DNA of 64,000 nt from Palsa-295 sp963781105 (GTDB lineage Bacteria > Acidobacteriota > Terriglobia > Acidiferrales > UBA7541): positions 124,001 to 188,000 of the forward strand of contig CAWAED010000017.1 in the NCBI GenBank assembly GCA_963781105.1, written 5' to 3'. Positions 18,622 to 27,226 of the stretch are shown piece after piece; within the stretch, counting starts at the first letter, position 1, and every line of letters starts with the position of its first letter. A program made the position numbers and the translations under genes. A model generated the notes under the pieces. That model worked only from the letters and a program-made list of their open reading frames with translations. It did not search any database and was not told the DNA's origin.

Positions 18622-19269
18622 ATGTCCAAGCTTAGCGTGCGTTGTTTTTCAATTTCACTCGACGGCTACGGTGCTGGCCCGAATCAGGATCTCGCAAATC
18701 CGATTGGCATCGGCGGCAAAGCGCTCCACGAATGGATGTTCGGCACTCGCAGCTTTCGCCAGATGCTCGGCCAGGAGGGTGGCGCCACGGGCGTTGATGA
18801 TGATTTCGTCGCGCGTGGCTTTGAAAACGTGGGCGCATGGATCATTGGCCGAAATATGTTCGGACCTATCCGCGGTCCGTGGCCCAACAACGATTGGAAG
18901 GGATGGTGGGGCAATAATCCTCCCTACCACACTCCGGTGTTTGTGCTTACCACTCACCCGCGCGCCTCGCTCGAAATGAATGGCGGCACCACTTTTCACT
19001 TTGTCACCGACGGCATTCAAGCCGCGCTGAGCCGCGCGACGGAAGCGGCAAAGGGCAAGGACATCCGGCTCGGCGGCGGTGTCGAAACAATCCGCCAATA
19101 TCTCCGCGGCGGATTGATTGACGAAATGCACTTCGCCATGTCGCCGATCTTCCTCGGCTCAGGAGAGTCGCTTTTCGAACGTCTCGACGCGCCGAAACTT
19201 GGCTACGAATGCTCCAAGCACGTCTACACTCCCTACGCGACGCATTTCATCATCACAAAACGCTCTTAG
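18622..19269 (+). CDS. Dihydrofolate reductase-like (RibD C-terminal domain) protein
   Basis: 215 residues from ATG 18622, chosen because AAGGAG lies at 18608-18613 and the conserved SVRCFSISLDGYG follows directly. Later motifs GRNMFGPIRGPW, FVLTTHPR and GGVETIRQYLRGGLIDEMHFAMSPIFLGSGESLF define the RibD-C/DHFR-like family of NAD(P)H-dependent reductases. The substrate is unknown. These proteins often sit near YCII and ECF sigma genes, as here. Confidence 0.9.
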   Translation: MSKLSVRCFSISLDGYGAGPNQDLANPIGIGGKALHEWMFGTRSFRQMLGQEGGATGVDDDFVARGFENVGAWIIGRNMFGPIRGPWPNNDWKGWWGNNPPYHTPVFVLTTHPRASLEMNGGTTFHFVTDGIQAALSRATEAAKGKDIRLGGGVETIRQYLRGGLIDEMHFAMSPIFLGSGESLFERLDAPKLGYECSKHVYTPYATHFIITKRS

Positions 19270-19313
19270 CGAACGCTGACGAATCGCCACGGAAAACGGA
19301 ACAAGGGCGACGC

Positions 19314-20591
19314 TCACTGTGGCCGCGCGGACGCCTCCGCGGAGGATCGCGCGCGATCCAAGAGGAGCTCTCGTTCGCGCGCATTTTTTGTGAGGGTAGC
19401 CGCCCGCGCGAACTCCGCCTGCGCCTCCGCGAAGCGGTCGAGCTTCACCAGGAAATCGCCGCGCACGCTCGGTAAAAGATGGTAAGCCCGCAGCGACGGT
19501 TCCGCGCTTAGCGCGTCCACCAAATCAAGCCCCGCTTGCGGACCAAACGCCATCGCCACCGCCACCGCGCGATTCAATTCCACCACGGGCGACGGCGTCG
19601 ACTTCGCGAGCTTCTCGTAAAGTCCCACCATGCGGGCCCAGTCCGTGTCCGCGGGTGTACGTGCCCGCGCGTGACAAGCGGCAATGGCGGCCTGCAGTGC
19701 ATAAGGTCCGAGCAACCCGCCCAGTTTTTCGGCGCGTTCAAGCGCAGCAAGACCGCGGCGAATCAATAATTGATCCCAGCGCGCACGGTTCTGATCGAAT
19801 AGCACGATCGGCTCGCCCGAGGGTCCCACGCGCGCTGCGGATCGCGACGCCTGAATTTCCATCAGCGCCACGAGCCCGTGCGCCTCCGGCTCCTGCGGAA
19901 CGAGTTCGGCTAAAATGCGGCCGAGGCGCAACGCGTCCTCGCAAAGCGCCGGCCGCATCCAGTCTTCACCAGTCGTCGCCGAGTAGCCTTCGTTGAAAAT
20001 GAGGTAAATCACTCCCAATACCGAAGACAAACGCGCAGCGCGCTCCGCTCCGCGCGGCACTTCAAACGGAACATGTGCGTCCGCAAGTGCCCGCTTCGCA
20101 CGCACGATGCGCTGCGCGATCGTCGGCTCCGGCACCAAGAACGCGCGCGCGATTTCGTCGGTCGTCAGGCCTCCGAGCAATCGGAGCGTGAGCGCCAAAC
20201 GCGCCTCGGTGGAAAGTACCGGATGGCAGGAAATGAAAACTAATCGCAGAAGGTCGTCGCCAATATCATCGTCGAGAGCTTGTTCGAAATCCGGCACGGC
20301 CATCTCTCTTTCTGCGAACTCGCGGCCGAGCTCTTCGTGCTTGCGCTCCAGCCGCGTGTTTCGCCGAAAGTGATCAATGGCGCGACGCTTCGCGGTCGCC
20401 ATCAGCCACGCACCCGGATTGTCCGGGATTCCAGACTCGGGCCATTGCTCCAGCGCGGCGATCAAAGCGTCTTGCGCGAAGTCTTCCGCCAGCCCAACGT
20501 CGCGCACCATGCGCACCAGTCCGGCGATTAGTCTGGGTGACTCGATTTTCCAGACCGCATCAATCGCACGATGGGTTTCCGTAGCCGTCAC
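19314..20591 (-). CDS. RNA polymerase ECF sigma factor, ECF42 type
   Basis: 425 residues, about twice the size of a simple ECF factor. Region 2 (LIAGLVRMVRDVGLAEDFAQDALIAALEQWP) and the DNA-binding region 4 (LTTDEIARAFLVPEPTIAQRIVRAKR) are followed by a long TPR-like C-terminal part (AARLSSVLGVIYLIFNEGYSAT...) characteristic of the ECF42 group, which replaces an anti-sigma factor. The GTG start lies inside a 17-base palindrome (20581-20597). The gene is 69 bases downstream of a DGPF/YCII gene, the usual ECF42 partner. Confidence 0.92.
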   Translation of the reverse strand: MTATETHRAIDAVWKIESPRLIAGLVRMVRDVGLAEDFAQDALIAALEQWPESGIPDNPGAWLMATAKRRAIDHFRRNTRLERKHEELGREFAEREMAVPDFEQALDDDIGDDLLRLVFISCHPVLSTEARLALTLRLLGGLTTDEIARAFLVPEPTIAQRIVRAKRALADAHVPFEVPRGAERAARLSSVLGVIYLIFNEGYSATTGEDWMRPALCEDALRLGRILAELVPQEPEAHGLVALMEIQASRSAARVGPSGEPIVLFDQNRARWDQLLIRRGLAALERAEKLGGLLGPYALQAAIAACHARARTPADTDWARMVGLYEKLAKSTPSPVVELNRAVAVAMAFGPQAGLDLVDALSAEPSLRAYHLLPSVRGDFLVKLDRFAEAQAEFARAATLTKNARERELLLDRARSSAEASARPQ

Positions 20592-20597
20592 GGCTAC
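20581..20597. repeat. Palindrome over the sigma-factor start codon
   Basis: An 8-bp perfect inverted repeat (GTAGCCGT / ACGGCTAC) around a single base. The GTG start of the sigma gene (20589-20591) lies within it, so a message hairpin would enclose the start codon. Confidence 0.6.
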
Positions 20598-20660
20598 CCA
20601 TCAAATCATCTAGAATCTGCGAGCGCAAGCCGTCCCGGCGGTCGCCGGGCTGACCAAATC

Positions 20661-21080
20661 CTACTTGTTCCCGGCGACCTGCCTCCGCAAACGCTCGTCC
20701 TTCTCCATCAATTCCGGTGTGAGCTGATCGCCAAAATCGCATGCTTCAAACACTTGCCGGACCTCAATTTCAGCCCCGCCATCAAAAGGACTGCGCTTGA
20801 GCCATTCGATCGCGTCGTCCATGGACTTCACCTGCCACAGCCAGAAGCCGGCAATCAACTCCTTGGCTTCGGCAAATGGCCCGTCGGTAATGGTGTGCTT
20901 TCCTCCCGAAAATTTGATGCGTTTGCCCTTCGAGCTCGAATGCAGCCCCTCGCCCGCTTGCATTACGCCTGCCTTTACCAACTCCTCATTGAACTTGCCC
21001 ATCGCGGCGATAAGCTCCGTCTTCGGCAGCACTCCCGCCTCCGATTCCTCGCTGGCTCTTACGATCACCATCACTCTCAT
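20661..21080 (-). CDS. DGPF-domain (YCII-related) protein
   Basis: 139 residues. DGPF at 66-69 in TITDGPFAEAKELIAGFWLW identifies the DGPF branch of the YCII-related fold. AAAGGAG stands seven bases before the ATG. These proteins are encoded beside ECF42 sigma factors and are thought to be part of their regulons; the biochemical role is unknown. A candidate ECF promoter is 77 bases upstream. Confidence 0.9.
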   Translation of the reverse strand: MRVMVIVRASEESEAGVLPKTELIAAMGKFNEELVKAGVMQAGEGLHSSSKGKRIKFSGGKHTITDGPFAEAKELIAGFWLWQVKSMDDAIEWLKRSPFDGGAEIEVRQVFEACDFGDQLTPELMEKDERLRRQVAGNK

Positions 21081-21156
21081 CGCTGGTCTCCTTTGAGTTC
21101 AAATTAAAAACCGGGCTCCCGAGCTCATCGGCCGAATTAAATCTGCCCTCTACTTT

Positions 21157-21186
21157 GACGTCGAATCGCGCAAACGGAAATCGACA
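21157..21186 (-). promoter_or_regulatory. Candidate ECF42-type promoter
   Basis: On the minus strand TGTCGA (21186-21181) is followed after 17 bases by CGACGTC (21163-21157), close to the TGTCGA / CGA-C pattern described for ECF42-dependent promoters. Transcription would begin near 21150, upstream of the DGPF gene, and could continue into the sigma gene, giving positive autoregulation. By eye only. Confidence 0.45.
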
Positions 21187-21327
21187 CGGTGCGCCATTTT
21201 ATTTGAAATTTCTGTAAACGACGGGCGTGCATAGGCTAAGACGAAGTGCACACGGCGTGTGTAGTGGAGCTTAGTCGAGGGAAGCACTGACGGGCAATCA
21301 AAGTCGACGGCCAAACTGCGAATCAAA

Positions 21328-21401
21328 TGGAGCGGGCGACGGGAATCGAACCCGTGTCCGAAGCTTGGGAAGCTTCTATACTGCCATTGTACGACGCCCG
21401 C
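21328..21401 (-). tRNA. tRNA-Gly (anticodon CCC)
   Basis: A 74-base cloverleaf on the minus strand. The 7-bp acceptor stem is GCGGGCG with CGCCCGC, the anticodon stem is GAAGC/GCTTC around the loop TTCCCAA (anticodon CCC, reads GGG), and the T arm contains GGTTCGATTCC. The 3' CCA is encoded (21328-21330). Nothing in the gene suggests degeneration. Confidence 0.93.
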
Positions 21402-21419
21402 TCATTCCTGCTGGCTCGA

Positions 21420-21779
21420 TTATACATAACTGCGGGACCGCGCGAAAAGGGCTGCGCGCTCACCCGGCAATCGGGCGCTGCCGCGCGCTTGACCCACACG
21501 CATCGGATAAAACTCGAACGTGTTCAATCCGGACTTTATCGACGGGTCTTCTGCCATAAATTTTTCAACCTCTGTCGTGTCGGCCATCTCCAGCACGGCC
21601 ATTCCGTACGCTCCTCCAGGCGCCAGCACTGGGCCGTAGATCAACACTGATCCCTGTTTGAAAGCCTCGCCGACATACTGCACATGCTCCTGCATAACGG
21701 CTCGCTCCTCGGCGGTCATATCCTGGGCAAACGTCGGTCGCGGCGGGATCAATTTCATGAAGAAATGCTGTTTGCTCAT
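21420..21779 (-). CDS. YciI-like (YCII-related) protein
   Basis: 119 residues from ATG 21779, which has AGGAGG five bases upstream; an earlier in-frame ATG (21839) is disfavoured. The fold signature is EHVQYVGEAFKQGSVLIYGPVLAPGGAYGMAVLEM, with a C-terminal extension. Unlike the neighbour at 20661 it lacks DGPF. Function unknown; some relatives are dehalogenase-like or small-molecule enzymes. It is separated from the ECF42 unit by the tRNA. Confidence 0.82.
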   Translation of the reverse strand: MSKQHFFMKLIPPRPTFAQDMTAEERAVMQEHVQYVGEAFKQGSVLIYGPVLAPGGAYGMAVLEMADTTEVEKFMAEDPSIKSGLNTFEFYPMRVGQARGSARLPGERAALFARSRSYV

Positions 21780-22049
21780 CGAGCCTCCTAATGCCTGCGG
21801 CGCGAGCCTTTGTGTCGCGAAATAATAACGCAAGTCCACCTAAGCTTTCTGTAAGGAAATCGCGTGCTTTGCCGATGATTAGAATGTGATGGGCGGCTGA
21901 GTATCCGAATGGCGATGAATCTCCGAGGCTTTCGAGGCTCTTTACCTTGGCACTGAAGATGCTCCGCATTATCGATATGCCTGACCTACCGGCGTACAAA
22001 TCCCGCATACGCGATTTCTCCATCCATCGCATCCCAGGGAACCAACGGC

Positions 22050-22835
22050 GTGGCTGACCGTTCAATCATCGTAACAGGCTCGAAGGGCGGAGTGGGCGCC
22101 ACCACCGTGGCGCTTAATCTGGCCGTGCACATGGCCCAGCTCACAAAAAAGCGCGTGGGCCTGATCGAATTCGCGCGGCCCTTCGGACAAATATCCCTCA
22201 TGCTGGATTTTGAGCCGCGCTTCACGCTGCTCGATGCGCTGGAGCGCGTAGACCGCCTCGACGCGCCATTGCTGGCGAGCCTGGTGATGCGGCACAAAAC
22301 CGGTGTCGAAATCCTGGCGGGCCCGTTGCACGCTGCCTTGCGTGCGGACCAGCGGCAACTCGTAACATTGGAAGCGCTGCTGCGCATTCTGGTGCTCGCT
22401 CGCGATGTCTTCGACTTGCTCATCGTTGATCTTGGTTTTGTGAACGCCGCGGAATGGGCCCGCGTCCTGCAAACGGCCGACACGCTTTTGCTGGTCGCTG
22501 AGCCTAGCGCTCTTGCCCTGGGCATGCTCGAACGATATCTAAAGGCGGTTGATTCAGCAGGCCTCGATCGCAGCCGTTTCCAGATCATCGTCAATCGCTG
22601 GCGCCAGAACGATGACGAGCCAGTCGCAAAATCCGAAAAGCACCTGAATCAATCCTTCTTCGCGCGCCTCCCCAACGATTTCCGCCAAGTCAGCGAAGCC
22701 GTAACGCTCGGTATCCCACTCACAACAGGCTCGAACAATCCGCTAGTGAGCCGCTACCGCGATCTGGCCGGCAGACTCATCAACACACCCATGCGTGAAG
22801 TGGAATCGCGCAGCGATTCTTCCGTCGCTGTCTAA
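22050..22835 (+). CDS. MinD/CpaE-like P-loop ATPase
   Basis: 261 residues. A deviant Walker A GSKGGVGATT lies at about 10-19, with the switch DLLIVDLG and a later VNRW. The motif that usually carries the catalytic Asp after strand 2 reads VGLIEFARPFGQ, with Glu instead of Asp. CpaE-type proteins position pilus or Tad machinery, but here no receiver domain and no tad genes adjoin it; the pilMNOPQ operon is 2 kb downstream with ubiD between. GTG start at 22050. Whether it serves the type IV pilus is conjecture. Confidence 0.8.
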   Translation: MADRSIIVTGSKGGVGATTVALNLAVHMAQLTKKRVGLIEFARPFGQISLMLDFEPRFTLLDALERVDRLDAPLLASLVMRHKTGVEILAGPLHAALRADQRQLVTLEALLRILVLARDVFDLLIVDLGFVNAAEWARVLQTADTLLLVAEPSALALGMLERYLKAVDSAGLDRSRFQIIVNRWRQNDDEPVAKSEKHLNQSFFARLPNDFRQVSEAVTLGIPLTTGSNNPLVSRYRDLAGRLINTPMREVESRSDSSVAV

Positions 22836-23031
22836 GAGCAGCAACACTTCATAAACCGCAAGGACTCTGCATTTCTCTGTGATCTCCGTATTTTCTCCGG
22901 GCCCTCTGTGCTAAATCTTTGGGAGTGCTGCTTACGTCGCGAAATCGAAGGCAAAGTCCACGCCTTCATCGGCTTGAGCCTCCGTGTTAGAGTGACGTGA
23001 CATAGAATCACGCGAACGATCGGGAGGGGAA

Positions 23032-24498
23032 GTGGCGTATCGAGACTTGCGAGATTTCCTGAGGAAGCTGGAAAAAAATAATGAGCTTCGCCGCATCTCC
23101 GTCGAAGTTGACCCTGTCCTCGAAATCACGGAAATCTCCGACCGCGCCGTAAAAGCCGGAGGCCCCGCGCTCCTCTTCGAACGCCCTAAAGGCTCGCGCG
23201 TCCCGGCCGTCACGAATCTAGTCGGCACCGAACGCCGCATGTGCATGGCTCTGGAAGTTGACTCTCTCGAAGACGTCGCCGCTCGCGTGCACTCGTTCAT
23301 TGACATGCAATCGCCGCAAGGCCTTTTCGAGAAAGTAAAAATGCTGCCGAAACTGGCCGAGATTGGCTCGTTTTTCCCGAAAATAGTGCGCAGCGGCGAT
23401 TGCCAGGACGTAGTCCGCGAGAAGGATTTCTCGCTCGATTACTTTCCAATTCTGAAATGCTGGCCGCAGGACGGCGGGCGCTACATCACCTGGCCCATGG
23501 TGATCACCAAGAATCCAGAAAATGGCAAACGCAATGTAGGCTGCTATCGCATGCAGGTTTTCGACGAGCACACGACGGGAATGCACTGGCAAACGCAGAA
23601 ACACGGTGCGGATCATTACCGCAGCAGCCGCGCCAAGAATCCCGGCGGAAAGCTCGAAGTCGCCGTAGCGATCGGCGCAGATCCCGCCACCGCGCTGGCA
23701 GGCATCTTGCCGGTGCCGCCGGACATGGACGAGTTCCTCTTTTCCGGTTTCTTGCGCAAGGATCCGGTCGAGCTGGTCGCCTGCAAGACGGTGGATCTCG
23801 AAGTCCCGGCGAATGCCGAAATCGTCTTGGAAGGCTACGTCGAAATCGGTGAGATGCGCACCGAAGGGCCCTTTGGTGATCACACAGGTTTCTACTCGCT
23901 CGAGGGACAGTATCCGGTATTTCACATTCAGTGCATCACGCACAAAAAAGACCCGCTGTACTTGACCACCATCGTCGGCCCGCCTCCGCAGGAGGACTAT
24001 TTTATGGGCCACGCCATCGAGCGCATTTTTATGCCGGTGATGAAGATGCAATATCCGGAAATTGTGGACGTCGCCATGCCCGCCGAAGGCATTTTTCAAA
24101 ACTTGATGATTGTCTCGATCCGCAAAAGCTACCCGGGCCAAGCCCGCAAAATCATGAACGCGATCTGGTCGCTCGGCCAAGCCATGTTCACGAAGGTCGT
24201 CGTGGTCGTGGATCACGATGTGGACCTCCACAACCCGCGCGAGATCGTCTGGAAAGCTCTGTGCGCCATCGATCCCGAGCGCGACATTCAATTCGTCCTC
24301 GGTCCCGTGGATACTCTCGATCACGCCGCGCGCCGCCAGGACTTCGGTTCAAAGATGGGCGTGGACGCCACGCGCAAATGGCCGGAAGAAGGTTTTGCCG
24401 GTCGTTGGCCCGACGAAATAAGAATGAATAGCGAAACAAAAAAGCGCGTGGACACAATATGGCAACAGCTGCGCATCGCGCCCCCGAACAAAAAGTAA
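23032..24498 (+). CDS. UbiD-family prenylated-FMN decarboxylase
   Basis: 488 residues. The N-terminus (YRDLRDFLRKLEKNNELRRI), LLFERPKG, the substrate loop and the catalytic GEMRTEGPFGDHTGFY match UbiD enzymes, which need the prenylated FMN made by UbiX. The likely role is decarboxylation of an aromatic precursor in quinone biosynthesis, though the family also acts on other aryl and acrylic acids, and no ubiX or quinone gene is adjacent. GTG 23032 follows a strong GGGAGGGG (23022-23029). Confidence 0.88.
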   Translation: MAYRDLRDFLRKLEKNNELRRISVEVDPVLEITEISDRAVKAGGPALLFERPKGSRVPAVTNLVGTERRMCMALEVDSLEDVAARVHSFIDMQSPQGLFEKVKMLPKLAEIGSFFPKIVRSGDCQDVVREKDFSLDYFPILKCWPQDGGRYITWPMVITKNPENGKRNVGCYRMQVFDEHTTGMHWQTQKHGADHYRSSRAKNPGGKLEVAVAIGADPATALAGILPVPPDMDEFLFSGFLRKDPVELVACKTVDLEVPANAEIVLEGYVEIGEMRTEGPFGDHTGFYSLEGQYPVFHIQCITHKKDPLYLTTIVGPPPQEDYFMGHAIERIFMPVMKMQYPEIVDVAMPAEGIFQNLMIVSIRKSYPGQARKIMNAIWSLGQAMFTKVVVVVDHDVDLHNPREIVWKALCAIDPERDIQFVLGPVDTLDHAARRQDFGSKMGVDATRKWPEEGFAGRWPDEIRMNSETKKRVDTIWQQLRIAPPNKK

Positions 24499-24655
24499 AC
24501 GCAAAGCGAACGCAGTTTTCTTCGCCTTTTATGGGCTTTCCTGCGGTTTCTGAGTAGTTTGCAGCCCCTGTTACCTGTCCTTTTACCCTGTCCTTTTCGC
24601 CTACCTGTACTTTCGTACCGTGTTTTACCAATAGCACACCAGCGGAACACGTTGC
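24499..24655. other. Upstream part of the ubiD-pilM gap
   Basis: This AT-richer stretch contains five CCTGT-containing units between about 24557 and 24608, among them two nearly identical CCTGTCCTTTT copies. They may be binding sites just upstream of the pil promoter. No open frame of interest and no hairpin with a T-tract is seen. Confidence 0.3.
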
Positions 24656-24683
24656 TTGACACTCTGTGCTGCGGATGTAATAA
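24656..24683 (+). promoter_or_regulatory. Sigma-70 type promoter for pilMNOPQ
   Basis: TTGACA (24656-24661), a 16-base spacer and TAATAA (24678-24683). Predicted start near 24690, about 180 bases before the pilM ATG, leaving a long leader. It is the only strong consensus promoter in the gap between ubiD and pilM. Confidence 0.65.
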
Positions 24684-24689
24684 ACGGAC

Positions 24690-24872
24690 AAAGAGGAAAG
24701 GTACCGGACGTAGCAGTACTAACGGGGCCTCTCCGAGATGAGCCGCCTTTACGGGGTGGACGGCGAAGCAGCAAGCGGGGCGAGGGATTTTTTCCAAAGA
24801 AATTTTCAAGCACCAGATGAAGCCGTGTCCGTCCTGCGAAGCGGGGCGGAGCAAGGAGTGAGGGGCCGCGCG
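24690..24872 (+). promoter_or_regulatory. Long 5' leader of pilM, possibly structured
   Basis: About 180 bases with several pairing possibilities: AAAGG (24696) with CCTTT (24746), CCGCC with GGTGG around 24743-24759, and GGACGG (24758) with CCGTCC (24829), plus a direct repeat of GAAGCGGGGCG-like sequence. c-di-GMP or cGAMP riboswitches precede pilM in some bacteria, but the conserved core of those motifs was not found here by eye. It could instead encode an N-terminal extension from ATG 24738, judged less likely. Confidence 0.3.
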
Positions 24873-25925
24873 ATGTTCAACCTGGGGAAAACGAAATCCT
24901 TAATCGGCCTGGACATCGGCTCGAGTTCCGTGAAGGCGGTCGAGCTGAAGAAGACCAAAGCGGGCTACGAGCTGGTGAGTTACGGGATTGAGACCTTGGC
25001 GCAGGACACGGTGGTTGACGGAGCTATCATGGACGCTCCCTCAGTCGCCGAAAAAATCGTCTCCATCTTTGATAGCCAGAAAATAAAGGCCAAGGACGTG
25101 GCCACATCCGTATCCGGGCACTCGGTGATCGTGAAGCGCGTCAGCATGCCGCTGATGACCGAAGACGAACTTTTTGATCGGGTGCAAGCTGAAGCCAGCC
25201 AGCACATCCCGTTCGATATCGCCGACGTAAACCTGAGCCATCAATTGCTGGAAGCCACCGAAAATCAAATGGACGTGCTGCTGGTGGCGGTCAAGAAAGA
25301 CAAAATTCTGAACCACACCAACGTTCTGGCTCAGGCGGGAAAGTCCCCGGTGGTCGTAGACATTGACGCCTTCGCCCTGCAGAACTGCTTTGAGGTGAAT
25401 TACGAGCCCGATCCCTCGCAGGTTGTTGCTTTGCTCAACGTGGGCGCCAGCGTCATGAATATCAACATCGTCCGCGGCTGGACGCCGCTCTTTACTCGCG
25501 ACGTCTCCGTAGGCGGTAACCAGTACACCGACGCGCTGCAGAAGGAACTGGACCTGAGCTTCGAAGATGCCGAAAAGCTGAAGATGGGCGGCACTCTGGC
25601 GGGTGTGAACGAAGAGCAGCGCACAGCGATTCTGCGCTCCGTTTCGGACATCTTGATTCTGGAAATCCAAAAAACGTTCGACTTCTTCCGCGCCACGGCG
25701 AGCGGCGAAAATATTCGACGAATTTACGTCGCGGGCGGAACGGCGCGCGTTCCCGGCCTGCTCGATTTGCTGAAAGAAGAATTCGCCATGCCGGTCGAAG
25801 AGCTTTATCCGTTCCGAAAGATTGCAATCAATCCTGGGCGTCACGATGAAAGCCAGATCCGTGAGTTGGCGCCGCGCCTGGCAATCGCTGTGGGCCTGGC
25901 GCTGAGGAGTTTTGACACGCCATGA
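24873..25925 (+). CDS. pilM: Type IV pilus assembly protein PilM
   Basis: 350 residues from ATG 24873 (MFNLGKTKSLIGLDIGSSSVKAVEL). Actin-like ATPase fold with the phosphate loop DIGSSSVKAVEL, VEVNYEP...LLNVGAS and the adenosine motif YVAGGTARVPGLLDLL. Cytoplasmic ring protein that binds the N-terminal tail of PilN and links the pilus machine to its motors. First gene of pilMNOPQ; it overlaps pilN by 4 bases. An in-frame ATG at 24738 would add 45 non-conserved residues. Confidence 0.95.
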   Translation: MFNLGKTKSLIGLDIGSSSVKAVELKKTKAGYELVSYGIETLAQDTVVDGAIMDAPSVAEKIVSIFDSQKIKAKDVATSVSGHSVIVKRVSMPLMTEDELFDRVQAEASQHIPFDIADVNLSHQLLEATENQMDVLLVAVKKDKILNHTNVLAQAGKSPVVVDIDAFALQNCFEVNYEPDPSQVVALLNVGASVMNINIVRGWTPLFTRDVSVGGNQYTDALQKELDLSFEDAEKLKMGGTLAGVNEEQRTAILRSVSDILILEIQKTFDFFRATASGENIRRIYVAGGTARVPGLLDLLKEEFAMPVEELYPFRKIAINPGRHDESQIRELAPRLAIAVGLALRSFDTP

Positions 25926-26566
25926 TCCGCATTAACCTACTGGGCCAGGCCCGTCCGAAAGCTACCAAGCAAGCCGTGCCGCTGGAGGCCACGCTGCAGA
26001 TCCTGCTGGGCATCGCAGCGCTGGTCATCGCCGTGGTGGTTCTCTGGGTAACCTATGCGTCGCAAAAACGCGATCTGGACACCACCAACGCGCGGATCGC
26101 TTCCTTGAAGGCCGAAAAAACCAGCCTGCAGCAGGTCAAGCAGGAAGTGGATCAGTTCGAAGCGCAGAAGAGGGCTCTGCAGACGCGCATTGACGTGATC
26201 GAGGAACTCCAAAAGAACCGTTCCGGCGCGCAGGAATTGCTGCAGATGGTCGCCAATACGGTCGTGAGAGTCGACGAACTGTGGCTCACTTCGCTCGACC
26301 GCAAAGGCAACACTCTGGAGATTGCCGGCGAAGCGGGCAGCATCAATGCCGTGGCGAATTTCATCACCCAGCTGAAGCGCTCGGGGTATTTCGACCAGAT
26401 CGAGATTAAAGAGGCGAAAGAGGATGACGTTGCGAAAGCGGTGACGACGTACGGTTTCACCATGTCAGCCGCAATCGCCCCGCAAGCCTCTCAGCCGACG
26501 CAGCCCCAGGCTAAGCCAGCCGCCAGCGCTGCGTCCCCGCAGCCCGCGCCCAAGGGAAGGAGTTAG
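25922..26566 (+). CDS. pilN: Type IV pilus assembly protein PilN
   Basis: 214 residues. The N-terminal MIRINLLGQARP is the cytoplasmic tail that docks in PilM, followed by one transmembrane helix (about 25-45), a coiled coil (50-95) and a periplasmic ferredoxin-like domain; the C-terminus is a Gln/Pro/Ala-rich tail. Pairs with PilO to build the inner-membrane alignment complex. ATGA overlap with pilM. Confidence 0.93.
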   Translation: MIRINLLGQARPKATKQAVPLEATLQILLGIAALVIAVVVLWVTYASQKRDLDTTNARIASLKAEKTSLQQVKQEVDQFEAQKRALQTRIDVIEELQKNRSGAQELLQMVANTVVRVDELWLTSLDRKGNTLEIAGEAGSINAVANFITQLKRSGYFDQIEIKEAKEDDVAKAVTTYGFTMSAAIAPQASQPTQPQAKPAASAASPQPAPKGRS

Positions 26567-26568
26567 CG

Positions 26569-27216
26569 ATGGCAACCGCTTTCAGAGATTGGCCCTGGCC
26601 GCTGCAGGCCCTGTTTTTCCTGGGACTCTCCGTGGTCCTCATCGCCGCGGGTTTCTACGTTCCCGGTTCTCCGGTCGCCAGCGTGCGCAGCGAATTGGAG
26701 CAGGCCCAGCAGCAGGAAAAGCCTCTTGAGGCCGAAGTCGCCAGCCTGCGCGTTTACAAGCAGCGTCGCGCCGAATTGCAGTCGGAGATGGATGCGCTCT
26801 CCAAGCAACTCGCGACCCTGCAAACCATCGTTCCCGAAGACAAGCAGGTGGACCAATTCATCATCATGATTCAAAGCGCCGCGGCCAGCTCCGGAGTTGC
26901 TATCCGCAGCCTGAAGGCCTTGCCGATCGGCCAGAAACCGTTTTACTTCGAGATGCCGTTCGAAGTGCAAGCAGACGGCCCGTACTTCTCGGTCCTGGAC
27001 TTTTTCTCGAAGCTCGGCCGGCTGTCGCGAATCATCAACGTCGGCGATTTGAAGTTGAACGGCGTTGGCACGAAGAATGGGCCGACGAGCAACTTCCGCA
27101 TGGTGGCTGGAACATCGGTTACTGGCACGATGACCATCACGACTTTCTTTTCCAAGACGGCAGAAGCCCCGGCAGCACCTGCTACGAAGCCGGGAGCTCC
27201 GCCGGTGAAGCGATAG
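26569..27216 (+). CDS. pilO: Type IV pilus assembly protein PilO
   Basis: 215 residues: short cytoplasmic N-terminus (FRDWPWPLQALFF), one membrane helix (about 12-32), a coiled coil (about 40-85) and a ferredoxin-like periplasmic domain ending in the FRMVAGTSVTGTMTITTFFSK strand. Heterodimerises with PilN. AAGGAG precedes the ATG by six bases and pilN ends two bases upstream. Confidence 0.92.
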   Translation: MATAFRDWPWPLQALFFLGLSVVLIAAGFYVPGSPVASVRSELEQAQQQEKPLEAEVASLRVYKQRRAELQSEMDALSKQLATLQTIVPEDKQVDQFIIMIQSAAASSGVAIRSLKALPIGQKPFYFEMPFEVQADGPYFSVLDFFSKLGRLSRIINVGDLKLNGVGTKNGPTSNFRMVAGTSVTGTMTITTFFSKTAEAPAAPATKPGAPPVKR

Positions 27217-27226
27217 GGCGAATACG

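Noticed and set aside
19314..20591. A simple ECF sigma with separate anti-sigma factor
   Set aside because: No anti-sigma gene is adjacent and the long C-terminal extension fits the ECF42 type instead.
21327..21650. An apparent gene overlapping the tRNA
   Set aside because: Its first codons are the tRNA-Gly gene read on the wrong strand.
24690..24872. A c-di-GMP/cGAMP (GEMM) riboswitch before pilM
   Set aside because: The expected conserved core and spacing were not found; the partly similar GATGAGCCGCCTTTAC segment is too close to the 5' side.
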